The position numbers and the translations under genes were made by a program. DNA of 64,000 nt from NCBI GenBank assembly GCA_030418545.1, contig QAIB01000002.1, forward strand, positions 310,001 through 374,000. The letters are read 5' to 3'. Below the pieces are notes generated by a model. That model was not told the origin of the DNA. It saw nothing but the letters and a program-made list of their open reading frames with translations, and did no database searches. The stretch is from Xenophilus aerolatus. Lineage in GTDB: Bacteria > Pseudomonadota > Gammaproteobacteria > Burkholderiales > Burkholderiaceae_C. The first letter of the stretch is position 1. Each line of letters starts with the position of its first letter. This document shows, piece after piece, positions 7,562 to 17,165 of this stretch.

Positions 7562-9258
7562 CCCGACCGCTACGCAGCAACTTCCCGCGCGGCTCCTACC
7601 TCTGGTCGGTGCGCAACGCGCACTGGCGCGCGCTCGGCATTCCGGAGGAGGATTGCGAGAAGCCCAAGATCGCCATCGTCAACAGCTCCTCCGAACTGGC
7701 GGCCTGCTTCAGCCACCTCGACCGGGTGGCAGCGGAGATCAAGGAGGCCATCCGCGCGGCGGGCGGCGTGCCCTTCGAGATCCGCACCGCGGCGCCGAGC
7801 GACTTCATCACCGGTGCCGGCGCACGCGGCGCCTACATGCTGGCGGCGCGCGACCTCGTCACCAACGACATCGAGGTGGCCGTCGAGGGCGCGCAGCTCG
7901 ACGGCATGGTCTGCCTCACCTCCTGCGACAAGACCGTGCCAGGCCAGCTCATGGCGGCCGCGCGCCTGAACATCCCGACCCTGCTCGTGCCCTGCGGCTA
8001 CCAGCCCAGCGGCGAATACAAGGGCCACCACATGGACATCGAGGAGGTGTTCATCGGCGCGATGCATGCCGTCACCGGCAACCTGCCGGTCGAGGAACTC
8101 GTGGGCATGAGCCGCGAGGCCATCCGCGGCCCCGGCGTGTGCTCGGGCCTGGGCACGGCGAACTCCATGCACATCGTCTGCGAGGCCCTCGGCCTGGCCC
8201 TGCCCGGCAGCGCGCCGGTGGCCGCGCTGAGCCCGAAGATGATGGCCGACGTGCGCGCGGCCGGCACGCGCATCGTGCAGATGGTGTGGGACGACCTCAA
8301 GCCGCGCGACATCCTCACGCCCGGCGCCTTCGCCAACGCGGTGCGCGCGGTGCTGTCCATCGGCGGCTCGCTCAACACCGCCAAGCACCTGCAGGCAGTG
8401 GCGACCGAGGGCGAGACCGGCGTCGACGTGTACGGCATGTTCGAGCGCCTGGGCCCTGAGACGCCCGTGCTGGCCGGCGTGCGGCCCATCGGAAGCGACT
8501 CCATCGAGGCCTTCGAGGCGGCGGGCGGCTGCCGCGCGTTGATGAAACAGCTGGAACCGCTGCTCGACACCGGCGCGCGCACCGTCACCGGCCGCACCGT
8601 TGCGGAGAACCTGCGCGATGCCGAGGTGGCGAATGCCGAAGTGATCCGCCCCATCGACCGCCCGGTGGCGCCGCTGCCGGCCATCGTGCTGCTGCGCGGC
8701 AACCTCGCGCCGGAGTCGGGGCTGATCAAGACCGGCATCGCCGAACGCAAGGTGCGCCGCTTCACCGGGCCAGCCGTGTGCTTCTGGACGTCCGACGCGG
8801 CCATCGCCGCGCTGAAGAAGGGCGAGATCGTGCCCGGGCAGGTGATCGTGATGCGAGGCGCCGGTGCCTGCGGCGGGCCCGCGATGGGCGGCGGTGCGTC
8901 GCGCGTGGTCTTCGCCGTCGATGGTGCGGGGCTCGGCGACCAGGTCGCGCTTCTGACCGACGGGCACCTCTCGGGGCTGGTCTGCAAGGGGCTCGTGGTG
9001 GCCGAGGTCTCGCCCGAGGCCGCGCTCGGCGGGCCGCTCGGGCTGGTGCGCGACGGCGACGTCATCACCATCGACCTCGACGCGCGCCGCCTCGACATCG
9101 AGCTGACCGATGCCGAACTGCAGGCGCGCCGCGATGGCTGGCAGCCGCCGCCGCCGGTGAACGACACCGGCTGGCTGCAGCAGTACCGGCGCAACGTGGG
9201 GCCGCTCGCCAAGGGCGCCGTGCTCGTGCGCACCGAGCGCACCGCACCCCCGGGCTAG
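7558..9258 (+). CDS. IlvD/Edd-family dehydratase
   Basis: A 566-residue member of the dihydroxy-acid/sugar-acid dehydratase family, which removes water from 2,3-dihydroxy acids using an Fe-S cluster. Three Cys at family positions are seen: Cys50 (ELAACFSHL), Cys123 (TSCDKTVPG) and Cys195 (GPGVCSGLGTAN). The C-terminal GGPAMGG and LLTDGHLSG loops are also present. The spacing and the three-Cys set favour a [2Fe-2S] sugar-acid or related dehydratase over true IlvD. It overlaps the aconitase-X small subunit by 4 bp, so these two dehydratases probably act on successive intermediates of one unknown pathway. Confidence 0.85.
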   Translation: MTRPLRSNFPRGSYLWSVRNAHWRALGIPEEDCEKPKIAIVNSSSELAACFSHLDRVAAEIKEAIRAAGGVPFEIRTAAPSDFITGAGARGAYMLAARDLVTNDIEVAVEGAQLDGMVCLTSCDKTVPGQLMAAARLNIPTLLVPCGYQPSGEYKGHHMDIEEVFIGAMHAVTGNLPVEELVGMSREAIRGPGVCSGLGTANSMHIVCEALGLALPGSAPVAALSPKMMADVRAAGTRIVQMVWDDLKPRDILTPGAFANAVRAVLSIGGSLNTAKHLQAVATEGETGVDVYGMFERLGPETPVLAGVRPIGSDSIEAFEAAGGCRALMKQLEPLLDTGARTVTGRTVAENLRDAEVANAEVIRPIDRPVAPLPAIVLLRGNLAPESGLIKTGIAERKVRRFTGPAVCFWTSDAAIAALKKGEIVPGQVIVMRGAGACGGPAMGGGASRVVFAVDGAGLGDQVALLTDGHLSGLVCKGLVVAEVSPEAALGGPLGLVRDGDVITIDLDARRLDIELTDAELQARRDGWQPPPPVNDTGWLQQYRRNVGPLAKGAVLVRTERTAPPG

Positions 9259-9387
9259 ACCTCTTCCAACCCCGGCTTTCGCCAACCGGCGCGGACCCCC
9301 GTCCGCACCCGGTGGCGCAGCCCTGCGCGCCTTCATTCGCGCGGCGTAGTTTTCAACCCAAGAGAAGAAGCAGGAGACAAGGAAACC

Positions 9388-10521
9388 ATGAAGAAAGTCT
9401 TGATATGGTCTGCGCTGGGGCTCGCCGGCAGCGGGGCGGCACAGGCGCAATCCAGCGTCACTGTGTTCGGCGTGATGGACCTCGGCGTCCAGCACACGAA
9501 CGGTGCCGGCCGGGGCGGCGGCTCGGTGACTGCGCTGTCGAACGGCGGCCTGTCCACCAGCCGGATCGGCTTTCGCGGCACCGAGGACCTCGGCGGCGGC
9601 CTGCGCGCGGGCTTCTGGCTCGAAGCCAGCCTGAACCCCGACACGGGTTCGGGCCGCCCGAGCAACAGCAACAACCAGGCGAGCGGGGCGGGCCCGGCAG
9701 GCACGATCAGCTTCGACCGCATGTCGTATGTGAGCCTCTCCTCCGACACGCTCGGCGAGCTGCGGCTGGGCCGCGACTTCGTTCCCACGCACTACAACAG
9801 CATCTACTTCGACCCCTTCAACGCCAATGGCGTGGCGCGCGCGGGCAACCTCACCTTCGCGGGCGTCGGCACCGGCCCGCTGCCCACGGCCATCACGGGC
9901 AGCAACACCGTGAGCTACTGGCTGCCTCCCAACCTCGGCGGCTTCTACGGCATGGCGATGATCGGCGCCGGCGAGAACGACTCCACGGCGGCGAACCGCG
10001 ACGACGGCAACTTCGCCGGTGCACGCCTGGGCTTCGCCTCGGGCAAGTTCGACGTGGCGGCGGCCGTCACGCGCTCGAAGTTCAGGTCCACCGCCACCAT
10101 CGGCAATTACACGCACGCCAACATCGGCGGCTCCTGGGACGCGGGCTTTGCGAAGTTCTTCGCGCTCTACAACAAGGTAACGGTGAAGCTGGCGGCCGGC
10201 ACGGTGCGCAAGAACACGGCCGAGATCGGGGCGCACATCCCGGCCTTCGATGTCGGGCGCATCCGCATCAGCTACGCCTACCTGGACGACCGCAGCGACG
10301 AGAGCCTGCGCAACGCCGCGGGCATGCCGCGCCATCGCGACGACGCGCGGCAGTTCGGCATCGGCTACGTGCACAACCTGTCCAAACGCACCGCGCTCTA
10401 TGGCACCTACGCCCGGCTGACGAACAGCGCCCAGGCGCGCTACGCGGTCAGCGGCGGCGTGGCGCCGGCGGGCGGGCGTCGCTCGACCGGCACCGAATTC
10501 GGCGTGCGCCATCTCTTCTGA
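9388..10521 (+). CDS. Outer-membrane general porin (Burkholderiales type)
   Basis: A 377-residue 16-strand-type trimeric porin. The signal peptide (MKKVLIWSALGLAGSGAAQA) is followed by QSSVTVFGVMDLGV, the standard first beta strand. RIGFRGTEDLGGGLRAGFWLE follows, and the chain ends in the C-terminal aromatic FGVRHLF needed for Bam assembly. A GGAGACAAGG leader precedes the ATG. It lies between the dehydratase and a Bug receptor gene, so it probably lets the pathway's carboxylate into the periplasm. The preceding 129 bp gap holds no gene. Confidence 0.92.
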   Translation: MKKVLIWSALGLAGSGAAQAQSSVTVFGVMDLGVQHTNGAGRGGGSVTALSNGGLSTSRIGFRGTEDLGGGLRAGFWLEASLNPDTGSGRPSNSNNQASGAGPAGTISFDRMSYVSLSSDTLGELRLGRDFVPTHYNSIYFDPFNANGVARAGNLTFAGVGTGPLPTAITGSNTVSYWLPPNLGGFYGMAMIGAGENDSTAANRDDGNFAGARLGFASGKFDVAAAVTRSKFRSTATIGNYTHANIGGSWDAGFAKFFALYNKVTVKLAAGTVRKNTAEIGAHIPAFDVGRIRISYAYLDDRSDESLRNAAGMPRHRDDARQFGIGYVHNLSKRTALYGTYARLTNSAQARYAVSGGVAPAGGRRSTGTEFGVRHLF

Positions 10522-10537
10522 AGCGGAGGTCTTCATC

Positions 10538-11503
10538 ATGCGACGCAGGACATTCACACTGGCGACCCTGGCGGCGGCCACCGCCTTGCCCGGCGCGGCG
10601 GCCTGGAGCGCCGACGCGTACCCCAACAAGCCGCTGAAGCTGATCGTGGGCTTCGCGCCCGGCGGCGGCGCCGACGCGCTCACACGGATCATCGCGGAGG
10701 GGCTGGCCAAGCAGCTCGGCCAGCAGGTGATCGTGGAGAACCGGCCCGGCGCCGACGGTGTGCTGGCGGCGCAGGCCGCCGCGTCGGCCAGGCCCGACGG
10801 CTACACGCTGCTGATGGGCACCAACACCGCGATGGTGGCCGCGCCCACGCTGCGGCCGACGCCGCCCTACGACCCCTTCAAGGCCTTCACGCCGATCAGC
10901 TCGGCCGGTCAGTTCTCGATGTTCCTGGTCGTGCCTGCAAGCCTGCCGGTGAAGAGCGTGAACGAGCTGCTCGCGCTGGTGGCGGCCAAGCCCGGCGCGC
11001 TGAACTCGGCGTCGAGCAACAGCGCCTCGGAGCTGGCGATGCTGCAGCTGCTGGGCGACCGCAAGGTGGTCAATGCGCGCTACAAGGGCGACATGCAGGC
11101 CATGACCGATCTGCTCGGCGGGCAGATCCAGATGATGTTCACCACCGGCACGCTGGCACCGGGCTACGTCAAGGACGGGCGCATCCGCGCCCTGGTAACG
11201 CTGCAGCCCCAACGCAGCGCGCTGTTGCCCGACGTGCCCACGGGCAGCGAGCTGGAACTGGGCAAGCTCACCATCACGCCGTGGGCCGGTTTCTTCGGGC
11301 CGCCGGGGCTGCCGCAGGCCATCACCGACAGGCTCTCGCAGGAACTGCAGAACACGCTCAAGCGCCCCGAGGTGCGTGCCCAGCTGGTGCAGCAGGGCTT
11401 CGAGGGTTACGGCATGAGCCCCGCGAAGTTCGCGGAGTATTTCCGCACGCAATACGACGCCTTCGGCGCCACCGTGCGCGAGCACAACGTCAAGTTCGAA
11501 TAG
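10538..11503 (+). CDS. Bug-family (TTT) substrate-binding protein, copy 3
   Basis: A 321-residue periplasmic Bug/TctC receptor, the last gene of the cluster, 16 bp behind the porin. The signal peptide (MRRRTFTLATLAAATALPGAAAWSA) and the family motifs IVGFAPGGGADA, IVENRPGADG and WAGFFGPPGLP are all present. It is clearly diverged from the two tandem copies at 1.1-3.1 kb, so it may bind a different acid or a pathway intermediate. Its last codons and stop lie at the edge of a dispersed repeat (11497-11553). Confidence 0.92.
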   Translation: MRRRTFTLATLAAATALPGAAAWSADAYPNKPLKLIVGFAPGGGADALTRIIAEGLAKQLGQQVIVENRPGADGVLAAQAAASARPDGYTLLMGTNTAMVAAPTLRPTPPYDPFKAFTPISSAGQFSMFLVVPASLPVKSVNELLALVAAKPGALNSASSNSASELAMLQLLGDRKVVNARYKGDMQAMTDLLGGQIQMMFTTGTLAPGYVKDGRIRALVTLQPQRSALLPDVPTGSELELGKLTITPWAGFFGPPGLPQAITDRLSQELQNTLKRPEVRAQLVQQGFEGYGMSPAKFAEYFRTQYDAFGATVREHNVKFE

Positions 11504-11553
11504 TGCCTGCACCGCCCGCGGATCAGGCGCGAGCAGCTACGAAATCGATAGCA
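11497..11553 (-). repeat. Dispersed Comamonadaceae-type repeat, copy 1
   Basis: Read on the minus strand it has the palindromic head TGCTATCGATTTCGTAGC, then TGCTCGCGCCTGAT, a GCGGGCGGTGCAGGC middle and a TTCGAA tail. The same order of blocks is seen in five other copies in this window. It overlaps the Bug stop codon and reaches the stop of the convergent aldo/keto reductase gene. Confidence 0.7.
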
Positions 11554-11555
11554 GA

Positions 11556-12515
11556 TCAGCCCAGCACGCCGGCAATATGGCGCTGCCAGAACGCCGCGTC
11601 GGGCAGCATGCCGCTGCCGGCGGCGGCGTTGTCCGCCATGTGCTCGGGCCGGCTGGTGCCCGGAATCGCGCAGGTCACGGCCGGGTGGCTCAGCACGAAC
11701 TTAAGCAGCACCTGCGCCCAGCTGCTGCAGCCGATCTCGGCGGCCCAGGGCGGCAGCGGCCGGTCGCGCAGCCGGCGCAGCAGGCCGCCGCCGCCGAAGG
11801 GCTGGTTGACGATCACGGCCACGCCGCGTTCGGCCGCCAGCGGCAGCAGGCGCTGCTCGACGGCACGGTCGTCCAGCGCGTAGTTGATCTGCAGAAAGTC
11901 CAGTGCCTCGGCGCGCAGCACGGCCTCGACCTCGTCGTGCGCACTGGGCGTGTAGTGCGTGATGCCGAGGTAGCGGATGCGCCCCCGGGCCTTCCAGTCG
12001 CGCAGCGTCGAAAGATGCACCTTCCAGTCGACCAGGTTGTGGATCTGCATCAGGTCGATGCGCTGCGTGCGCAGGCGCCGCATCGACTCCTGCATCTGCG
12101 CGATGCCGGCCTCGCGCCCGCGCGTCCAGACCTTGGTGGCGATGAAGGGCGTCCCATCGCCGGGAGCGGCGGCGAGCAGCGTGCCGGTGTTCTCCTCGGC
12201 GCGCCCGTACATCGGCGAGCTGTCGATCACGCGGCCGCCGGCGGCGAAGAGCGCGGCCAGCACGCCGGGCAGGCGCTGGTAGTCGGCGCTGCCCGGCGCA
12301 TGGTCGAAACCGAGCCAGGTGCCGCAGCCGATGACGGGCAGCGCTTCGCCGGAGGAGGGGATGGGGCGCGTGTGCATGGCGCCAGTCTGCGCGCGAGCGG
12401 GCGGCTGTGCACGCGCGGGGATGATGCCCAGGCCGGACGCGCCGGCCAGCGCGGCGGCGGCACCGGCCCCGCGCAGCCATTGCGCACGGGTCAGGCCGCC
12501 GCGCGCGGCGTTCAT
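11556..12515 (-). CDS. Aldo/keto reductase with N-terminal export-like signal
   Basis: A 319-residue aldo/keto reductase. The catalytic tetrad is visible as Asp98 and Tyr103 (DSSPMYGRAEENTG), Lys128 (IATKVWT) and His159 (MQIHN). Unlike most of the family it carries an N-terminal extension with a hydrophobic stretch after TRAQWLRG and a cleavage-like PARAQ. This resembles a Tat signal but lacks the second arginine. Its ATG overlaps the stop of the RND pump gene (ATGA, 12512-12515), so it is co-translated with the efflux operon. The substrate is unknown; periplasmic detoxification of a carbonyl is one possibility. Confidence 0.85.
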   Translation of the reverse strand: MNAARGGLTRAQWLRGAGAAAALAGASGLGIIPARAQPPARAQTGAMHTRPIPSSGEALPVIGCGTWLGFDHAPGSADYQRLPGVLAALFAAGGRVIDSSPMYGRAEENTGTLLAAAPGDGTPFIATKVWTRGREAGIAQMQESMRRLRTQRIDLMQIHNLVDWKVHLSTLRDWKARGRIRYLGITHYTPSAHDEVEAVLRAEALDFLQINYALDDRAVEQRLLPLAAERGVAVIVNQPFGGGGLLRRLRDRPLPPWAAEIGCSSWAQVLLKFVLSHPAVTCAIPGTSRPEHMADNAAAGSGMLPDAAFWQRHIAGVLG

Positions 12516-15500
12516 CCCTCGCCCTGCAGACGCGGCGTGCCTTCCGGCGGCGCTGCGTCGACGGCCGCCGGGCGTCGGCCGACGGTGCGCACGATGAGGT
12601 AGAACAGCGGAACGAAGAAGATCGCCAGGATGGTGCCGGTGACCATGCCGCCGATCACGCCGGTGCCGATGGCGTGCTGGCTGCCCGAGCCGGCGCCGGT
12701 GGCCACGGCCAGCGGGATGACGCCGGCCACGAAGGCCAGCGAGGTCATCAGGATCGGCCGCAGGCGCAGGCGCGCGGCCTCGAGCACCGCGTCCCACACC
12801 GGCAGGCCGCGGCGCTCGCCGTCGGCCGCGAACTCGACGATCAGGATCGCGTTCTTGGCCGCCAGGCCCATGGTGGTGAGCAGGCCGACCTGGAAGAAGA
12901 TGTCGTTGTTCATGCCGCGCAGGTTGGCCGCCACCAGCGCCCCCACGATGCCCAGCGGCACCACCAGCAGCACCGACACCGGGATGCTCCAGCTTTCGTA
13001 CAGCGCGGCGAGCGCCAGGAACACCACCAGCAGCGAGATCAGGTACAGCGACAGCGCCTGCCCCGAGGCCAGCTTCTCCTGGTACGACAGCCCCGTCCAC
13101 GCCCCGCGCACGCCGCTCTGGGCGTCGCCCTGCAGGTCGGCGACGTACTGCTCCATGCGGGTGAGCGCCGCGCCCGAGCTGACGCCCGGCGCCGCCTCGC
13201 CCTGGATGTTGAAGGAGGGCATGCCGTTGTAGCGGTACAGCGCCGAGGGGCCGTACATCCAGCGCGAGGTGGCGATGGTGGAGAAGGGCGCCATCGCGCC
13301 GCTGCTGGTGCGCAGGCTCCACAGGCCGATGTCCTCCGGGTTCATGCGGTAGGGCGCGTCGGCCTGCAGGTAGACGTTCTTGACCCGGTTGCGGTCGATG
13401 AAGTCGCCGATGTAGATGCTGCCGATGGTCGAGGTGAGCAGGGTGTTGATCTGCGCCTGCCCGATGCCCAGCGCACCGGCCTTGGCGCGGTCGATGTCGA
13501 CCTGCAGCTGCGGCTGGTCTTCCAGGCCCTGGAAACGCACCTGGCGCAGGTCGGGGTCCTTGCGGGCGGTGGCCAGCAGCTTGTCGCGCAACGCCAGGAA
13601 CTGGTCGCGCGGCATGCTGGAGATGTTCTGCAGCTGCAGGTCGAAGCCGGCCGAGTTGCCCAGGCCCGACACCGAGGGCGGCACGATCACCACGATCAGC
13701 CGCGCCACCGGGTCGTTGGCCAGCGCCTGGCGCGCGCGCTCGCGAATCGCGAAGACGCTGTTCTCGGCGCCCTTGCGCTCGCTCCAGTCCTTGAGCTTGA
13801 CGAAGGCCTGGCCCTGGTTCTGGCCCGAGCCGGCGTTGCTGAAGCCCGGCGAGGTGAACACGCCCTCGACGTTGGCCGCGTCCTTCTCGCGGAAGTGCGC
13901 GCTGATGCGCTGCGCCACGGCGCGCGTCTGCTCCAGCGTCGCGCCTTCGGGCAGCGTGTAGTTGACGATCAGCGAGCCCTGGTCCTCGTCGGGCAGGAAG
14001 CCGGTGGGCGTCTTCATGAACATCGCCACCATGCCGGCCACGATCAGCACGTAGATGCCCATGAAGAGCGCGCGCCTGGGCAGCCGCTTGCGCAGGCTGC
14101 CCTCGTAACGGTCCACCTGGCGGTCGAAGAAGCGGTTGAACCAGCCGAAGAAGCCGGTGGTCTTCTTCTGGTCGGCCGTGTGCTGCTTGAGCAGCTGGCC
14201 GCACAGCGCGGGCGTGAGGATCAGCGCCACCAGCACCGACAGCACCATGGCCGAGACGATGGTGATCGAGAACTGGCGGTAGATGATGCCGGTGGCGCCG
14301 CCGAAGAAGGCCATCGGCAAGAACACGGCCGACAGCACCACGCCGATGCCGATCAGCGCGCCGGTGATCTCGCCCATCGACTTGCGCGTCGCCTCCTTGG
14401 GCGAGAGGTGCTCCTCGGCCATCAGGCGCTCGACGTTCTCGACCACCACGATGGCGTCGTCCACCAGCAGGCCGATGGCCAGCACCATGCCGAACATGGT
14501 CAGCATGTTGATCGAGTAGCCGAACACCGACAGCACGCCGAAGGTGCCCAGCAGCACCACCGGCACCGCGATCGCCGGGATCAGCGTGGCGCGCCAGTTC
14601 TGCAGGAACAGGAACATCACCAGCACCACCAGCACGATGCCCTCGATCAGCGTCTTGACCACGTCGTGGATGGCCTGCTCGACGAAGGGCGTGGTGTCCA
14701 CCGGGTAGGCGACGTCGACGCCGGCCGGGAAGGCGCCGCGCAGCTGCTCGACCGTCGCCTTCACGGCCGCGATCGACTGCAGCGCGTTGGCGTCGGGCGC
14801 CAGCCGCACCGCGATGCCCGAGGCCGGGAAGCCGTTGAAGTTGCCGCTGAAGGTGTAGTTGGCCGAGCCCAGTTCGACGCGCGCCACGTCCTTGAGCAGC
14901 ACGGTGGAGCCGTCGGGGTTGCTGCGCACCAGGATGGCCTGGAATTCCTCGGCCGTGCGAAGGCGCGACTGTGCGTTGACCACCGCGTTGAGCTGCTGGC
15001 CGGGCGGCGCCGGCTGGTCGCCGATCTGGCCGGCGGCCAGCTGCACGTTCTGCGACTGGATGGCGGTCTGCACATCCGAAGGCGTGAGCGAATAGCTGCG
15101 CAGGCGGAAGGGGTCGAGCCAGATGCGCATCGCGTACTGGCCGCCGATGACCTGCACCTCGCCCACGCCCTCCACGCGGCTGATCGGGTCCTGCAGGTCG
15201 CTCACCAGGTAGTCGGCCACGTCGCCGGGCGACATGCGCCCGCTCTTGTCGTAGAGCGTCACGAACAGGTCGGTGGCCACGCCGGCCTTGCGCACCGTGA
15301 TGCCCTGGTCCTGCACCTGCTGCGGCAGGCGCGGGATGGCCTGCTGCACCCGGTTCTGCACCTGCACCTGGGCGGTGTCGGGGTTGGTGCCGGGCTGGAA
15401 GCTCACCAGGATCTGCACGCGCCCCGAGGAGTCGCTGCGCGCCGTCATGTAGAGGTAGCCGTCCAGGCCGGTGAGCTGCTGCTCGATGACCTGGGTGACG

Positions 15501-15682
15501 CTGTTCTCCAGCGTCTGCGCGTTGGCGCCGGGGTAGTACGAGAAGATGCTCACCGAAGGCGGCGCCACCGTCGGGTAGCGCGTCAGCGGCAGCAGGTGGA
15601 TGGCCAGCGCGCCGGCCAGCATGATCGTGATCGCGATGACCCAGGCGAAGATGGGCCGATCGATGAAGTAGCGGGAGATCAT
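12512..15682 (-). CDS. RND (HAE1) multidrug efflux permease
   Basis: A 1056-residue inner-membrane proton/drug antiporter of the AcrB/MexB type, full length. It begins MISRYFIDRPIFAWV, carries the paired proton-relay aspartates Asp408/Asp409 in LVDDAIVVVENVE, and has the matching Lys of TM10 in GLAAKNAILIVEFA. The large periplasmic loops are complete. It follows the adaptor gene by 10 bp and precedes the aldo/keto reductase with a 4-bp overlap. No outer-membrane TolC-type gene is in this operon, so it probably borrows one encoded elsewhere. No regulator gene is adjacent. Confidence 0.95.
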   Translation of the reverse strand: MISRYFIDRPIFAWVIAITIMLAGALAIHLLPLTRYPTVAPPSVSIFSYYPGANAQTLENSVTQVIEQQLTGLDGYLYMTARSDSSGRVQILVSFQPGTNPDTAQVQVQNRVQQAIPRLPQQVQDQGITVRKAGVATDLFVTLYDKSGRMSPGDVADYLVSDLQDPISRVEGVGEVQVIGGQYAMRIWLDPFRLRSYSLTPSDVQTAIQSQNVQLAAGQIGDQPAPPGQQLNAVVNAQSRLRTAEEFQAILVRSNPDGSTVLLKDVARVELGSANYTFSGNFNGFPASGIAVRLAPDANALQSIAAVKATVEQLRGAFPAGVDVAYPVDTTPFVEQAIHDVVKTLIEGIVLVVLVMFLFLQNWRATLIPAIAVPVVLLGTFGVLSVFGYSINMLTMFGMVLAIGLLVDDAIVVVENVERLMAEEHLSPKEATRKSMGEITGALIGIGVVLSAVFLPMAFFGGATGIIYRQFSITIVSAMVLSVLVALILTPALCGQLLKQHTADQKKTTGFFGWFNRFFDRQVDRYEGSLRKRLPRRALFMGIYVLIVAGMVAMFMKTPTGFLPDEDQGSLIVNYTLPEGATLEQTRAVAQRISAHFREKDAANVEGVFTSPGFSNAGSGQNQGQAFVKLKDWSERKGAENSVFAIRERARQALANDPVARLIVVIVPPSVSGLGNSAGFDLQLQNISSMPRDQFLALRDKLLATARKDPDLRQVRFQGLEDQPQLQVDIDRAKAGALGIGQAQINTLLTSTIGSIYIGDFIDRNRVKNVYLQADAPYRMNPEDIGLWSLRTSSGAMAPFSTIATSRWMYGPSALYRYNGMPSFNIQGEAAPGVSSGAALTRMEQYVADLQGDAQSGVRGAWTGLSYQEKLASGQALSLYLISLLVVFLALAALYESWSIPVSVLLVVPLGIVGALVAANLRGMNNDIFFQVGLLTTMGLAAKNAILIVEFAADGERRGLPVWDAVLEAARLRLRPILMTSLAFVAGVIPLAVATGAGSGSQHAIGTGVIGGMVTGTILAIFFVPLFYLIVRTVGRRPAAVDAAPPEGTPRLQGEG

Positions 15683-15692
15683 CGGCGCGCGG

Positions 15693-16910
15693 TCAGGGCT
15701 TGGCGGGAGCGCTGCCCGCGGCCGAGGGCGCGGTCGAGGCCGTGGGTGCGATGGCGGTGCCGTTCTGCGGCGCTGCGGCGGCTGCGGGCGGCTCGTCCAC
15801 CGGCTTGACCGTCGTGCCCGGCTGCACGTTCTGGCCGCCGGCCATCACCAGCCGGTCGCCGGGCTTGAGTCCCTCGCTCACCAGCCAGTTCTGGCCCACC
15901 GAGCGCGCGACCACCACGTTGCGCAGCTCGAGCTTGTTCTCGGCCGTCACCAGGCGTGCCTGCGGCGTGCCGCGGCGGTCGCGGATGATGGCGGCCTGCG
16001 GCACCAGGATGCCGTCGGGCGTGGCGCCTTCGGTCACCACGGCGCGCACGTACATGCCCGGCAGCAGCAGCCCGTCGGGATTGGGGAAGCGCGCGCGCAG
16101 CGTGACCGAGCCGCTGCTCGGGTCCACCGTCACTTCGGTGAGCTGCACGCGGCCCTCGGCCGGGTAGGGCGTGCCGTCCTCCATCACCAGCGACACGCGC
16201 TGGGCGTCGTCCTGGCGGTTGATCCTGCCGGCCATCAGCGCCTGGCGCATGCGCACCAGCTCGGCGCTGGACTGCGTGATGTCGACGTAGATCGGGTCGA
16301 GCTGCGAGATGGTCAGAAGCGGCGTGGCCTGCGAGGCGCTCACCAGCGCGCCCGGCGTGACGCTGCTGCGGCTGGTGCGCCCGGAGATGGGCGCCGTCAC
16401 CTTGGTGTACTGCAGGTTGATGCGGGCGGTGTTGAGCAGCGCCGTCTGCACCTTCACGGCGGCCTGGGCCTGCTCGTAGGCGGCCTGGGCGTTGTCGTGC
16501 TCCTGCTTGCTCACCGCGTTCTGCGGCAGCAGCGCCTTGTAGCGTTCGGCCAGTGCGCGGGTCGAGCTCACGGTGGCGCGGGCGTTGGCCAGGGCGCCTT
16601 CCTGCTGCTGCACCGCCGCCTGGAAGGGGGCCGGGTCGATCTCGTACAGCACCTGCCCGGCCTTGACGGCGGCGCCCTCGGTGAAGGGGCGGCTGCGGAT
16701 GATGCCGCCCACCTGCGGACGCACCTCGGCCACCATGAAGGCGGCGGTGCGGCCCGGCAGTTCGGTACGCAGCGGCACGGTCTGGCTCTGCAGGGTGCGC
16801 ACGGTGACTTCGGGCACGGCGGGCGGGGCCGCCTTCGGCTGTTCGCGGCAGGCGCCCAGCAACAGCAGGGCGCACAGGGGCACGAGGCCCAGGAATCTGG
16901 AGGAACTCAA
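15693..16910 (-). CDS. RND periplasmic adaptor (membrane-fusion lipoprotein)
   Basis: A 405-residue AcrA-type adaptor. With the TTG start at 16910 (MSSSRFLG...) the protein opens with a short lipoprotein signal and lipobox LLGAC, Cys21, preceded by an AAGGCGACCCC leader. The only ATG upstream (16985) would add 25 residues ahead of a normal signal, so I prefer TTG. The biotinyl-lipoyl/hairpin region contains RPQVGGIIRSR, and the C-terminal barrel has MYVRAVV. The tail is rich in Pro and Ala. It links the RND permease to an outer-membrane channel. Confidence 0.9.
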   Translation of the reverse strand: MSSSRFLGLVPLCALLLLGACREQPKAAPPAVPEVTVRTLQSQTVPLRTELPGRTAAFMVAEVRPQVGGIIRSRPFTEGAAVKAGQVLYEIDPAPFQAAVQQQEGALANARATVSSTRALAERYKALLPQNAVSKQEHDNAQAAYEQAQAAVKVQTALLNTARINLQYTKVTAPISGRTSRSSVTPGALVSASQATPLLTISQLDPIYVDITQSSAELVRMRQALMAGRINRQDDAQRVSLVMEDGTPYPAEGRVQLTEVTVDPSSGSVTLRARFPNPDGLLLPGMYVRAVVTEGATPDGILVPQAAIIRDRRGTPQARLVTAENKLELRNVVVARSVGQNWLVSEGLKPGDRLVMAGGQNVQPGTTVKPVDEPPAAAAAPQNGTAIAPTASTAPSAAGSAPAKP

Positions 16911-17136
16911 GGGGTCGCCTTCTCGGGAGATCGGAGTCGCGCGGAGCGGGTCACGGGCCGCGGAACGCCCGGGTCGGACGCTCATCACGGCGAGATGAGA
17001 AGAACCTGACTGCACGCGAAAGTTGCAAGCGTAAGCCGGTTCTGTGAACGGTGTGCAAAGTTTCGTTGCATTTGCGGGGCCTGTGTCGGCTGAATGCCCG
17101 GGTGGCGCGCTCGGTCTGGGCATCAAAGGTGAAATA

Positions 17137-17152
17137 CTGTATAAAAATACAG
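17137..17152 (+). promoter_or_regulatory. LexA (SOS) box of imuA-imuB-dnaE2
   Basis: CTGTATAAAAATACAG is a near-consensus CTGT-N8-ACAG LexA operator. It contains the probable -10 (TATAAA, 17140-17145) and lies 13 bp before the imuA ATG. Repression by LexA and induction by DNA damage follow from the known control of this cassette. Confidence 0.92.
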
Positions 17153-17165
17153 CCATCGATCCATC

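Noticed and set aside
12674..15808. 1044-codon open frame antisense to the RND pump
   Set aside because: Shadow of the efflux permease; rich in His/Arg/Gln with no recognisable domain.
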